A stretch of DNA of 64,000 bases from Hippasteria phrygiana (taxonomy: Eukaryota > Echinodermata > Asteroidea > Valvatida > Goniasteridae), in the NCBI GenBank assembly GCA_037893225.1, contig JAZGUH010000369.1, positions 62,001 to 126,000 on the forward strand, given 5' to 3'. Position numbers and translations under genes: made by a program. Of the stretch, positions 12,301 through 24,591 are shown one piece after another. The notes below the pieces were generated by a model. It saw only the letters and a program-made list of their open reading frames with translations. It did no database searches and was not told the DNA's origin. How positions within the stretch are numbered: position 1 is the stretch's first letter; each line of letters begins with the position of its first letter.

Positions 12301-13034
12301 TTTGGTTGATATTTCATGCAATTATGAATGAGTAAAGCAAGTCATACCCCAGGGAATTTGACAGGCATGGAGCAATAAATAAAAGGTAATCTGCACACAG
12401 ATGGAGGCCGGGAAGAAAATAAACATTGCGAGGTTTGAATTTTCTCCACAAGTGTTAACTCTAAGAAGCCGCCGATAATTGCAACATGTAGCGCCAGATC
12501 TAAGCTATCCATACATGTCAAAATTACTGAATTTGGTTGATATTTCATGCAATTATGAATGAGTAAAGCAAGTCATACCCTAGGGAATTTGACAGGCATG
12601 GAGCAATAAATATAAGGTAATCTGCACACAGATGGTGGCCGGGAAGAAAATAAACATTGCGAGGTTTGAATTTTCTCCACAAGTGTTAACTCTAAGAAGC
12701 CGCCGATAATTGCAACATGTAGCGCCAGATCTAAGCTATCCATACATGTCAAAATTACTGAATTTGGTTGATATTTCATGCAATTATGAATGAGTAAAGC
12801 AAGTCATACCCCAGGGAATTTGACAGGCATGGAGCAATAAATAAAAGGTAATCTGCACACAGATGGAGGCCGGGAAGAAAATAAACATTGCGAGGTTTGA
12901 ATTTTCTCCACAAGTGTTAACTCTAAGAAGCCGCCGATAATTGCAACATGTAGCGCCAGATCTAAGCTATCCATACATGTCAAAATTACTGAATTTGGTT
13001 GATATTTCATGCAATTATGAATGAGTAAAGCAAG
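9339..13034 (+). repeat. 16-monomer HOR, copy 1 (3,696 bp)
   Basis: The order is C B C B B A B A C A B A B A B A, all of 231 bp. The same sixteen types follow in the same order at 13035-16730, exactly 3,696 bases away. Confidence 0.92.
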
Positions 13035-16000
13035 TCATACCCTAGGGAATTTGACAGGCATGGAGCAATAAATATAAGGTAATATGCACACAGATGTTGG
13101 CCGGAAAGAAAATAAACATTGCGAGGTTTGAATTTTCTCCACAAGTTTTAACTCTAAGAAGCCGCCGATAATTGCAACATGTAGCGCCAGATCTAAGCTA
13201 TCCATACATGTCAAAATTACTGAATTTGGTTGATATTTCATGCAATTATGAATGAGTAAAGCAAGTCATACCCTAGGGAATTTGACAGGCATGGAGCAAT
13301 AAATATAAGGTAATCTGCACACAGATGGTGGCCGGGAAGAAAATAAACATTGCGAGGTTTGAATTTTCTCCACAAGTGTTAACTCTAAGAAGCCGCCGAT
13401 AATTGCAACATGTAGCGCCAGATCTAAGCTATCCATACATGTCAAAATTACTGAATTTGGTTGATATTTCATGCAATTATGAATGAGTAAAGCAAGTCAT
13501 ACCCTAGGGAATTTGACAGGCATGGAGCAATAAATATAAGGTAATATGCACACAGATGTTGGCCGGAAAGAAAATAAACATTGCGAGGTTTGAATTTTCT
13601 CCACAAGTTTTAACTCTAAGAAGCCGCCGATAATTGCAACATGTAGCGCCAGATCTAAGCTATCCATACATGTCAAAATTACTGAATTTGGTTGATATTT
13701 CATGCAATTATGAATGAGTAAAGCAAGTCATACCCTAGGGAATTTGACAGGCATGGAGCAATAAATATAAGGTAATCTGCACACAGATGGTGGCCGGGAA
13801 GAAAATAAACATTGCGAGGTTTGAATTTTCTCCACAAGTGTTAACTCTAAGAAGCCGCCGATAATTGCAACATGTAGCGCCAGATCTAAGCTATCCATAC
13901 ATGTCAAAATTACTGAATTTGGTTGATATTTCATGCAATTATGAATGAGTAAAGCAAGTCATACCCTAGGGAATTTGACAGGCATGGAGCAATAAATATA
14001 AGGTAATCTGCACACAGATGGTGGCCGGGAAGAAAATAAACATTGCGAGGTTTGAATTTTCTCCACAAGTGTTAACTCTAAGAAGCCGCCGATAATTGCA
14101 ACATGTAGCGCCAGATCTAAGCTATCCATACATGTCAAAATTACTGAATTTGGTTGATATTTCATGCAATTATGAATGAGTAAAGCAAGTCATACCCCAG
14201 GGAATTTGACAGGCATGGAGCAATAAATAAAAGGTAATCTGCACACAGATGGAGGCCGGGAAGAAAATAAACATTGCGAGGTTTGAATTTTCTCCACAAG
14301 TGTTAACTCTAAGAAGCCGCCGATAATTGCAACATGTAGCGCCAGATCTAAGCTATCCATACATGTCAAAATTACTGAATTTGGTTGATATTTCATGCAA
14401 TTATGAATGAGTAAAGCAAGTCATACCCTAGGGAATTTGACAGGCATGGAGCAATAAATATAAGGTAATCTGCACACAGATGGTGGCCGGGAAGAAAATA
14501 AACATTGCGAGGTTTGAATTTTCTCCACAAGTGTTAACTCTAAGAAGCCGCCGATAATTGCAACATGTAGCGCCAGATCTAAGCTATCCATACATGTCAA
14601 AATTACTGAATTTGGTTGATATTTCATGCAATTATGAATGAGTAAAGCAAGTCATACCCCAGGGAATTTGACAGGCATGGAGCAATAAATAAAAGGTAAT
14701 CTGCACACAGATGGAGGCCGGGAAGAAAATAAACATTGCGAGGTTTGAATTTTCTCCACAAGTGTTAACTCTAAGAAGCCGCCGATAATTGCAACATGTA
14801 GCGCCAGATCTAAGCTATCCATACATGTCAAAATTACTGAATTTGGTTGATATTTCATGCAATTATGAATGAGTAAAGCAAGTCATACCCTAGGGAATTT
14901 GACAGGCATGGAGCAATAAATATAAGGTAATATGCACACAGATGTTGGCCGGAAAGAAAATAAACATTGCGAGGTTTGAATTTTCTCCACAAGTTTTAAC
15001 TCTAAGAAGCCGCCGATAATTGCAACATGTAGCGCCAGATCTAAGCTATCCATACATGTCAAAATTACTGAATTTGGTTGATATTTCATGCAATTATGAG
15101 TGAGTAAAGCAAGTCATACCCCAGGGAATTTGACAGGCATGGAGCAATAAATAAAAGGTAATCTGCACACAGATGGAGGCCGGGAAGAAAATAAACATTG
15201 CGAGGTTTGAATTTTCTCCACAAGTGTTAACTCTAAGAAGCCGCCGATAATTGCAACATGTAGCGCCAGATCTAAGCTATCCATACATGTCAAAATTACT
15301 GAATTTGGTTGATATTTCATGCAATTATGAATGAGTAAAGCAAGTCATACCCTAGGGAATTTGACAGGCATGGAGCAATAAATATAAGGTAATCTGCACA
15401 CAGATGGTGGCCGGGAAGAAAATAAACATTGCGAGGTTTGAATTTTCTCCACAAGTGTTAACTCTAAGAAGCCGCCGATAATTGCAACATGTAGCGCCAG
15501 ATCTAAGCTATCCATACATGTCAAAATTACTGAATTTGGTTGATATTTCATGCAATTATGAATGAGTAAAGCAAGTCATACCCCAGGGAATTTGACAGGC
15601 ATGGAGCAATAAATAAAAGGTAATCTGCACACAGATGGAGGCCGGGAAGAAAATAAACATTGCGAGGTTTGAATTTTCTCCACAAGTGTTAACTCTAAGA
15701 AGCCGCCGATAATTGCAACATGTAGCGCCAGATCTAAGCTATCCATACATGTCAAAATTACTGAATTTGGTTGATATTTCATGCAATTATGAATGAGTAA
15801 AGCAAGTCATACCCTAGGGAATTTGACAGGCATGGAGCAATAAATATAAGGTAATCTGCACACAGATGGTGGCCGGGAAGAAAATAAACATTGCGAGGTT
15901 TGAATTTTCTCCACAAGTGTTAACTCTAAGAAGCCGCCGATAATTGCAACATGTAGCGCCAGATCTAAGCTATCCATACATGTCAAAATTACTGAATTTG

Positions 16001-16730
16001 GTTGATATTTCATGCAATTATGAATGAGTAAAGCAAGTCATACCCCAGGGAATTTGACAGGCATGGAGCAATAAATAAAAGGTAATCTGCACACAGATGG
16101 AGGCCGGGAAGAAAATAAACATTGCGAGGTTTGAATTTTCTCCACAAGTGTTAACTCTAAGAAGCCGCCGATAATTGCAACATGTAGCGCCAGATCTAAG
16201 CTATCCATACATGTCAAAATTACTGAATTTGGTTGATATTTCATGCAATTATGAATGAGTAAAGCAAGTCATACCCTAGGGAATTTGACAGGCATGGAGC
16301 AATAAATATAAGGTAATCTGCACACAGATGGTGGCCGGGAAGAAAATAAACATTGCGAGGTTTGAATTTTCTCCACAAGTGTTAACTCTAAGAAGCCGCC
16401 GATAATTGCAACATGTAGCGCCAGATCTAAGCTATCCATACATGTCAAAATTACTGAATTTGGTTGATATTTCATGCAATTATGAATGAGTAAAGCAAGT
16501 CATACCCCAGGGAATTTGACAGGCATGGAGCAATAAATAAAAGGTAATCTGCACACAGATGGAGGCCGGGAAGAAAATAAACATTGCGAGGTTTGAATTT
16601 TCTCCACAAGTGTTAACTCTAAGAAGCCGCCGATAATTGCAACATGTAGCGCCAGATCTAAGCTATCCATACATGTCAAAATTACTGAATTTGGTTGATA
16701 TTTCATGCAATTATGAATGAGTAAAGCAAG
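13035..16730 (+). repeat. 16-monomer HOR, copy 2 (3,696 bp)
   Basis: This repeats the type order of 9339-13034. The one difference I noticed is ttatgagtgag instead of ttatgaatgag near 15100. The monomer after this copy (16731) is again C, but the next one is A, not B, so the third period breaks there. Confidence 0.92.
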
Positions 16731-17885
16731 TCATACCCTAGGGAATTTGACAGGCATGGAGCAATAAATATAAGGTAATATGCACACAGATGTTGGCCGG
16801 AAAGAAAATAAACATTGCGAGGTTTGAATTTTCTCCACAAGTTTTAACTCTAAGAAGCCGCCGATAATTGCAACATGTAGCGCCAGATCTAAGCTATCCA
16901 TACATGTCAAAATTACTGAATTTGGTTGATATTTCATGCAATTATGAATGAGTAAAGCAAGTCATACCCCAGGGAATTTGACAGGCATGGAGCAATAAAT
17001 AAAAGGTAATCTGCACACAGATGGAGGCCGGGAAGAAAATAAACATTGCGAGGTTTGAATTTTCTCCACAAGTGTTAACTCTAAGAAGCCGCCGATAATT
17101 GCAACATGTAGCGCCAGATCTAAGCTATCCATACATGTCAAAATTACTGAATTTGGTTGATATTTCATGCAATTATGAATGAGTAAAGCAAGTCATACCC
17201 TAGGGAATTTGACAGGCATGGAGCAATAAATATAAGGTAATCTGCACACAGATGGTGGCCGGGAAGAAAATAAACATTGCGAGGTTTGAATTTTCTCCAC
17301 AAGTGTTAACTCTAAGAAGCCGCCGATAATTGCAACATGTAGCGCCAGATCTAAGCTATCCATACATGTCAAAATTACTGAATTTGGTTGATATTTCATG
17401 CAATTATGAATGAGTAAAGCAAGTCATACCCCAGGGAATTTGACAGGCATGGAGCAATAAATAAAAGGTAATCTGCACACAGATGGTGGCCGGGAAGAAA
17501 ATAAACATTGCGAGGTTTGAATTTTCTCCACAAGTGTTAACTCTAAGAAGCCGCCGATAATTGCAACATGTAGCGCCAGATCTAAGCTATCCATACATGT
17601 CAAAATTACTGAATTTGGTTGATATTTCATGCAATTATGAATGAGTAAAGCAAGTCATACCCCAGGGAATTTGACAGGCATGGAGCAATAAATAAAAGGT
17701 AATCTGCACACAGATGGTGGCCGGGAAGAAAATAAACATTGCGAGGTTTGAATTTTCTCCACAAGTGTTAACTCTAAGAAGCCGCCGATAATTGCAACAT
17801 GTAGCGCCAGATCTAAGCTATCCATACATGTCAAAATTACTGAATTTGGTTGATATTTCATGCAATTATGAATGAGTAAAGCAAG
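16731..17885 (+). repeat. Transition block C-A-B-A'-A'
   Basis: Five 231-bp monomers. Two consecutive A' copies (17424, 17655) break the A/non-A alternation immediately before the first D of the next region. Confidence 0.88.
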
Positions 17886-19272
17886 TCATACCCTAGGGAA
17901 TTTGACAGGCATGGAGCAATAAATAGAAGGTAATATGCACACAGATGTTGGCCGGAAAGAAAATAAACATTGCGAGGTTTGAATTTTCTCCACAAGTTTT
18001 AACTCTAAGAAGCCGCCGATAATTGCAACATGTAGCGCCAAATCTAAGCTATCCATACATGTCAAAATTACTGAATTTGGTTGATATTTCATGCAATTAT
18101 GAATGAGTAAAGCAAGTCCATACCCCAGGGAATTTGACAGGCATGGAGCAATAAATAGAAGGTAATCTGCACACAGATGGTGGCCGGGAAGAAAATAAAC
18201 ATTGCGAGGTTTGAATTTTCTCCACAAGTGTTAACTCTAAGAAGCCGCCGATAATTGCAACATGTAGCGCCAGATCTAAGCTATCCATACATGTCAAAAT
18301 TACTGAATTTGGTTGATATTTCATGCAATTATGAATGAGTAAAGCAAGTCATACCCCAGGGAATTTGACAGGCATGGAGCAATAAATAGAAGGTAATATG
18401 CACACAGATGTTGGCCGGAAAGAAAATAAACATTGCGAGGTTTGAATTTTCTCCACAAGTTTTAACTCTAAGAAGCCGCCGATAATTGCAACATGTAGCG
18501 CCAGATCTAAGCTATCCATACATGTCAAAATTACTGAATTTGGTTGATATTTCATGCAATTATGAATGAGTAAAGCAAGTCATACCCCAGGGAATTTGAC
18601 AGGCATGGAGCAATAAATAAAAGGTAATCTGCACACAGATGGTGGCCGGGAAGAAAATAAACATTGCGAGGTTTGAATTTTCTCCACAAGTGTTAACTCT
18701 AAGAAGCCGCCGATAATTGCAACATGTAGCGCCAGATCTAAGCTATCCATACATGTCAAAATTACTGAATTTGGTTGATATTTCATGCAATTATGAATGA
18801 GTAAAGCAAGTCATACCCTAGGGAATTTGACAGGCATGGAGCAATAAATATAAGGTAATATGCACACAGATGTTGGCCGGAAAGAAAATAAACATTGCGA
18901 GGTTTGAATTTTCTCCACAAGTTTTAACTCTAAGAAGCCGCCGATAATTGCAACATGTAGCGCCAGATCTAAGCTATCCATACATGTCAAAATTACTGAA
19001 TTTGGTTGATATTTCATGCAATTATGAATGAGTAAAGCAAGTCATACCCCAGGGAATTTGACAGGCATGGAGCAATAAATAAAAGGTAATCTGCACACAG
19101 ATGGTGGCCGGGAAGAAAATAAACATTGCGAGGTTTGAATTTTCTCCACAAGTGTTAACTCTAAGAAGCCGCCGATAATTGCAACATGTAGCGCCAGATC
19201 TAAGCTATCCATACATGTCAAAATTACTGAATTTGGTTGATATTTCATGCAATTATGAATGAGTAAAGCAAG
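17886..19272 (+). repeat. Block D-G-D2-A'-C-A'
   Basis: Six monomers. D carries the private gccaaatc. Compared with the 11-mer that follows, the block shares D-G-D2 and then differs. Its A'-C-A' end, running into the next D-G-D2-H-A, matches the type order at 1478-3327. Confidence 0.88.
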
Positions 19273-21816
19273 TCATACCCTAGGGAATTTGACAGGCATG
19301 GAGCAATAAATAGAAGGTAATATGCACACAGATGTTGGCCGGAAAGAAAATAAACATTGCGAGGTTTGAATTTTCTCCACAAGTTTTAACTCTAAGAAGC
19401 CGCCGATAATTGCAACATGTAGCGCCAAATCTAAGCTATCCATACATGTCAAAATTACTGAATTTGGTTGATATTTCATGCAATTATGAATGAGTAAAGC
19501 AAGTCCATACCCCAGGGAATTTGACAGGCATGGAGCAATAAATAGAAGGTAATCTGCACACAGATGGTGGCCGGGAAGAAAATAAACATTGCGAGGTTTG
19601 AATTTTCTCCACAAGTGTTAACTCTAAGAAGCCGCCGATAATTGCAACATGTAGCGCCAGATCTAAGCTATCCATACATGTCAAAATTACTGAATTTGGT
19701 TGATATTTCATGCAATTATGAATGAGTAAAGCAAGTCATACCCCAGGGAATTTGACAGGCATGGAGCAATAAATAGAAGGTAATATGCACACAGATGTTG
19801 GCCGGAAAGAAAATAAACATTGCGAGGTTTGAATTTTCTCCACAAGTTTTAACTCTAAGAAGCCGCCGATAATTGCAACATGTAGCGCCAGATCTAAGCT
19901 ATCCATACATGTCAAAATTACTGAATTTGGTTGATATTTCATGCAATTATGAATGAGTAAAGCAAGTCCATACCCCAGGGAATTTGACAGGCATGGAGCA
20001 ATAAATAAAAGGTAATCTGCACACAGATGGTGGCCGGGAAGAAAATAAACATTGCGAGGTTTGAATTTTCTCCACAAGTGTTAACTCTAAGAAGCCGCCG
20101 ATAATTGCAACATGTAGCGCCAGATCTAAGCTATCCATACATGTCAAAATTACTGAATTTGGTTGATATTTCATGCAATTATGAATGAGTAAAGCAAGTC
20201 ATACCCCAGGGAATTTGACAGGCATGGAGCAATAAATAAAAGGTAATCTGCACACAGATGGAGGCCGGGAAGAAAATAAACATTGCGAGGTTTGAATTTT
20301 CTCCACAAGTGTTAACTCTAAGAAGCCGCCGATAATTGCAACATGTAGCGCCAGATCTAAGCTATCCATACATGTCAAAATTACTGAATTTGGTTGATAT
20401 TTCATGCAATTATGAATGAGTAAAGCAAGTCATACCCTAGGGAATTTGACAGGCATGGAGCAATAAATATAAGGTAATCTGCACACAGATGGTGGCCGGG
20501 AAGAAAATAAACATTGCGAGGTTTGAATTTTCTCCACAAGTGTTAACTCTAAGAAGCCGCCGATAATTGCAACATGTAGCGCCAGATCTAAGCTATCCAT
20601 ACATGTCAAAATTACTGAATTTGGTTGATATTTCATGCAAATATGAATGAGTAAAGCAAGTCATACCCCAGGGAATTTGACAGGCATGGAGCAATAAATA
20701 AAAGGTAATCTGCACACAGATGGAGGCCGGGAAGAAAATAAACATTGCGAGGTTTGAATTTTCTCCACAAGTGTTAACTCTAAGAAGCCGCCGATAATTG
20801 CAACATGTAGCGCCAGATCTAAGCTATCCATACATGTCAAAATTACTGAATTTGGTTGATATTTCATGCAATTATGAATGAGTAAAGCAAGTCCATACCC
20901 CAGGGAATTTGACAGGCATGGAGCAATAAATAGAAGGTAATCTGCACACAGATGGTGGCCGGGAAGAAAATAAACATTGCGAGGTTTGAATTTTCTCCAC
21001 AAGTGTTAACTCTAAGAAGCCGCCGATAATTGCAACATGTAGCGCCAGATCTAAGCTATCCATACATGTCAAAATTACTGAATTTGGTTGATATTTCATG
21101 CAATTATGAATGAGTAAAGCAAGTCATACCCCAGGGAATTTGACAGGCATGGAGCAATAAATAGAAGGTAATATGCACACAGATGTTGGCCGGAAAGAAA
21201 ATAAACATTGCGAGGTTTGAATTTTCTCCACAAGTTTTAACTCTAAGAAGCCGCCGATAATTGCAACATGTAGCGCCAGATCTAAGCTATCCATACATGT
21301 CAAAATTACTGAATTTGGTTGATATTTCATGCAATTATGAATGAGTAAAGCAAGTCATACCCTAGGGAATTTGACAGGCATGGAGCAATAAATATAAGGT
21401 AATATGCACACAGATGTTGGCCGGAAAGAAAATAAACATTGCGAGGTTTGAATTTTCTCCACAAGTTTTAACTCTAAGAAGCCGCCGATAATTGCAACAT
21501 GTAGCGCCAGATCTAAGCTATCCATACATGTCAAAATTACTGAATTTGGTTGATATTTCATGCAATTATGAATGAGTAAATCAAGTCATACCCCAGGGAA
21601 TTTGACAGGCATGGAGCAATAAATAAAAGGTAATCTGCACACAGATGGTGGCCGGGAAGAAAATAAACATTGCGAGGTTTGAATTTTCTCCACAAGTGTT
21701 AACTCTAAGAAGCCGCCGATAATTGCAACATGTAGCGCCAGATCTAAGCTATCCATACATGTCAAAATTACTGAATTTGGTTGATATTTCATGCAATTAT
21801 GAATGAGTAAAGCAAG
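19273..21816 (+). repeat. 11-monomer HOR, copy 1 (2,544 bp)
   Basis: The order is D G D2 H A B A G D2 C A'. The B monomer at 20430 ends with the rare gcaaatatgaatg instead of gcaattatgaatg. A private gtaaatcaag occurs near 21580. The D has gccaaatc. Confidence 0.92.
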
Positions 21817-24360
21817 TCATACCCTAGGGAATTTGACAGGCATGGAGCAATAAATAGAAGGTAATATGCACACAGATGTTGGCCGGAAAGAAAATAAACA
21901 TTGCGAGGTTTGAATTTTCTCCACAAGTTTTAACTCTAAGAAGCCGCCGATAATTGCAACATGTAGCGCCAAATCTAAGCTATCCATACATGTCAAAATT
22001 ACTGAATTTGGTTGATATTTCATGCAATTATGAATGAGTAAAGCAAGTCCATACCCCAGGGAATTTGACAGGCATGGAGCAATAAATAGAAGGTAATCTG
22101 CACACAGATGGTGGCCGGGAAGAAAATAAACATTGCGAGGTTTGAATTTTCTCCACAAGTGTTAACTCTAAGAAGCCGCCGATAATTGCAACATGTAGCG
22201 CCAGATCTAAGCTATCCATACATGTCAAAATTACTGAATTTGGTTGATATTTCATGCAATTATGAATGAGTAAAGCAAGTCATACCCCAGGGAATTTGAC
22301 AGGCATGGAGCAATAAATAGAAGGTAATATGCACACAGATGTTGGCCGGAAAGAAAATAAACATTGCGAGGTTTGAATTTTCTCCACAAGTTTTAACTCT
22401 AAGAAGCCGCCGATAATTGCAACATGTAGCGCCAGATCTAAGCTATCCATACATGTCAAAATTACTGAATTTGGTTGATATTTCATGCAATTATGAATGA
22501 GTAAAGCAAGTCCATACCCCAGGGAATTTGACAGGCATGGAGCAATAAATAAAAGGTAATCTGCACACAGATGGTGGCCGGGAAGAAAATAAACATTGCG
22601 AGGTTTGAATTTTCTCCACAAGTGTTAACTCTAAGAAGCCGCCGATAATTGCAACATGTAGCGCCAGATCTAAGCTATCCATACATGTCAAAATTACTGA
22701 ATTTGGTTGATATTTCATGCAATTATGAATGAGTAAAGCAAGTCATACCCCAGGGAATTTGACAGGCATGGAGCAATAAATAAAAGGTAATCTGCACACA
22801 GATGGAGGCCGGGAAGAAAATAAACATTGCGAGGTTTGAATTTTCTCCACAAGTGTTAACTCTAAGAAGCCGCCGATAATTGCAACATGTAGCGCCAGAT
22901 CTAAGCTATCCATACATGTCAAAATTACTGAATTTGGTTGATATTTCATGCAATTATGAATGAGTAAAGCAAGTCATACCCTAGGGAATTTGACAGGCAT
23001 GGAGCAATAAATATAAGGTAATCTGCACACAGATGGTGGCCGGGAAGAAAATAAACATTGCGAGGTTTGAATTTTCTCCACAAGTGTTAACTCTAAGAAG
23101 CCGCCGATAATTGCAACATGTAGCGCCAGATCTAAGCTATCCATACATGTCAAAATTACTGAATTTGGTTGATATTTCATGCAAATATGAATGAGTAAAG
23201 CAAGTCATACCCCAGGGAATTTGACAGGCATGGAGCAATAAATAAAAGGTAATCTGCACACAGATGGAGGCCGGGAAGAAAATAAACATTGCGAGGTTTG
23301 AATTTTCTCCACAAGTGTTAACTCTAAGAAGCCGCCGATAATTGCAACATGTAGCGCCAGATCTAAGCTATCCATACATGTCAAAATTACTGAATTTGGT
23401 TGATATTTCATGCAATTATGAATGAGTAAAGCAAGTCCATACCCCAGGGAATTTGACAGGCATGGAGCAATAAATAGAAGGTAATCTGCACACAGATGGT
23501 GGCCGGGAAGAAAATAAACATTGCGAGGTTTGAATTTTCTCCACAAGTGTTAACTCTAAGAAGCCGCCGATAATTGCAACATGTAGCGCCAGATCTAAGC
23601 TATCCATACATGTCAAAATTACTGAATTTGGTTGATATTTCATGCAATTATGAATGAGTAAAGCAAGTCATACCCCAGGGAATTTGACAGGCATGGAGCA
23701 ATAAATAGAAGGTAATATGCACACAGATGTTGGCCGGAAAGAAAATAAACATTGCGAGGTTTGAATTTTCTCCACAAGTTTTAACTCTAAGAAGCCGCCG
23801 ATAATTGCAACATGTAGCGCCAGATCTAAGCTATCCATACATGTCAAAATTACTGAATTTGGTTGATATTTCATGCAATTATGAATGAGTAAAGCAAGTC
23901 ATACCCTAGGGAATTTGACAGGCATGGAGCAATAAATATAAGGTAATATGCACACAGATGTTGGCCGGAAAGAAAATAAACATTGCGAGGTTTGAATTTT
24001 CTCCACAAGTTTTAACTCTAAGAAGCCGCCGATAATTGCAACATGTAGCGCCAGATCTAAGCTATCCATACATGTCAAAATTACTGAATTTGGTTGATAT
24101 TTCATGCAATTATGAATGAGTAAAGCAAGTCATACCCCAGGGAATTTGACAGGCATGGAGCAATAAATAAAAGGTAATCTGCACACAGATGGAGGCCGGG
24201 AAGAAAATAAACATTGCGAGGTTTGAATTTTCTCCACAAGTGTTAACTCTAAGAAGCCGCCGATAATTGCAACATGTAGCGCCAGATCTAAGCTATCCAT
24301 ACATGTCAAAATTACTGAATTTGGTTGATATTTCATGCAATTATGAATGAGTAAAGCAAG
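21817..24360 (+). repeat. 11-monomer HOR, copy 2 (2,544 bp)
   Basis: The order is D G D2 H A B A G D2 C A. It reproduces copy 1, including gccaaatc in D and the rare gcaaatatg at the end of B (near 23185). The last monomer is A (ggagg) rather than A'. The shared private variants show direct copying rather than independent assembly of types. Confidence 0.92.
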
Positions 24361-24591
24361 TCATACCCTAGGGAATTTGACAGGCATGGAGCAATAAATA
24401 TAAGGTAATCTGCACACAGATGGTGGCCGGGAAGAAAATAAACATTGCGAGGTTTGAATTTTCTCCACAAGTGTTAACTCTAAGAAGCCGCCGATAATTG
24501 CAACATGTAGCGCCAGATCTAAGCTATCCATACATGTCAAAATTACTGAATTTGGTTGATATTTCATGCAAATATGAATGAGTAAAGCAAG
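24361..24591 (+). repeat. Single B monomer linking two HOR families
   Basis: This B ends with the rare gcaaatatg, as at 20430 and 22974, and is followed by H-A-H-E-F. It joins the 11-mer region on the left to the 9/10-mer region on the right. Confidence 0.85.
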
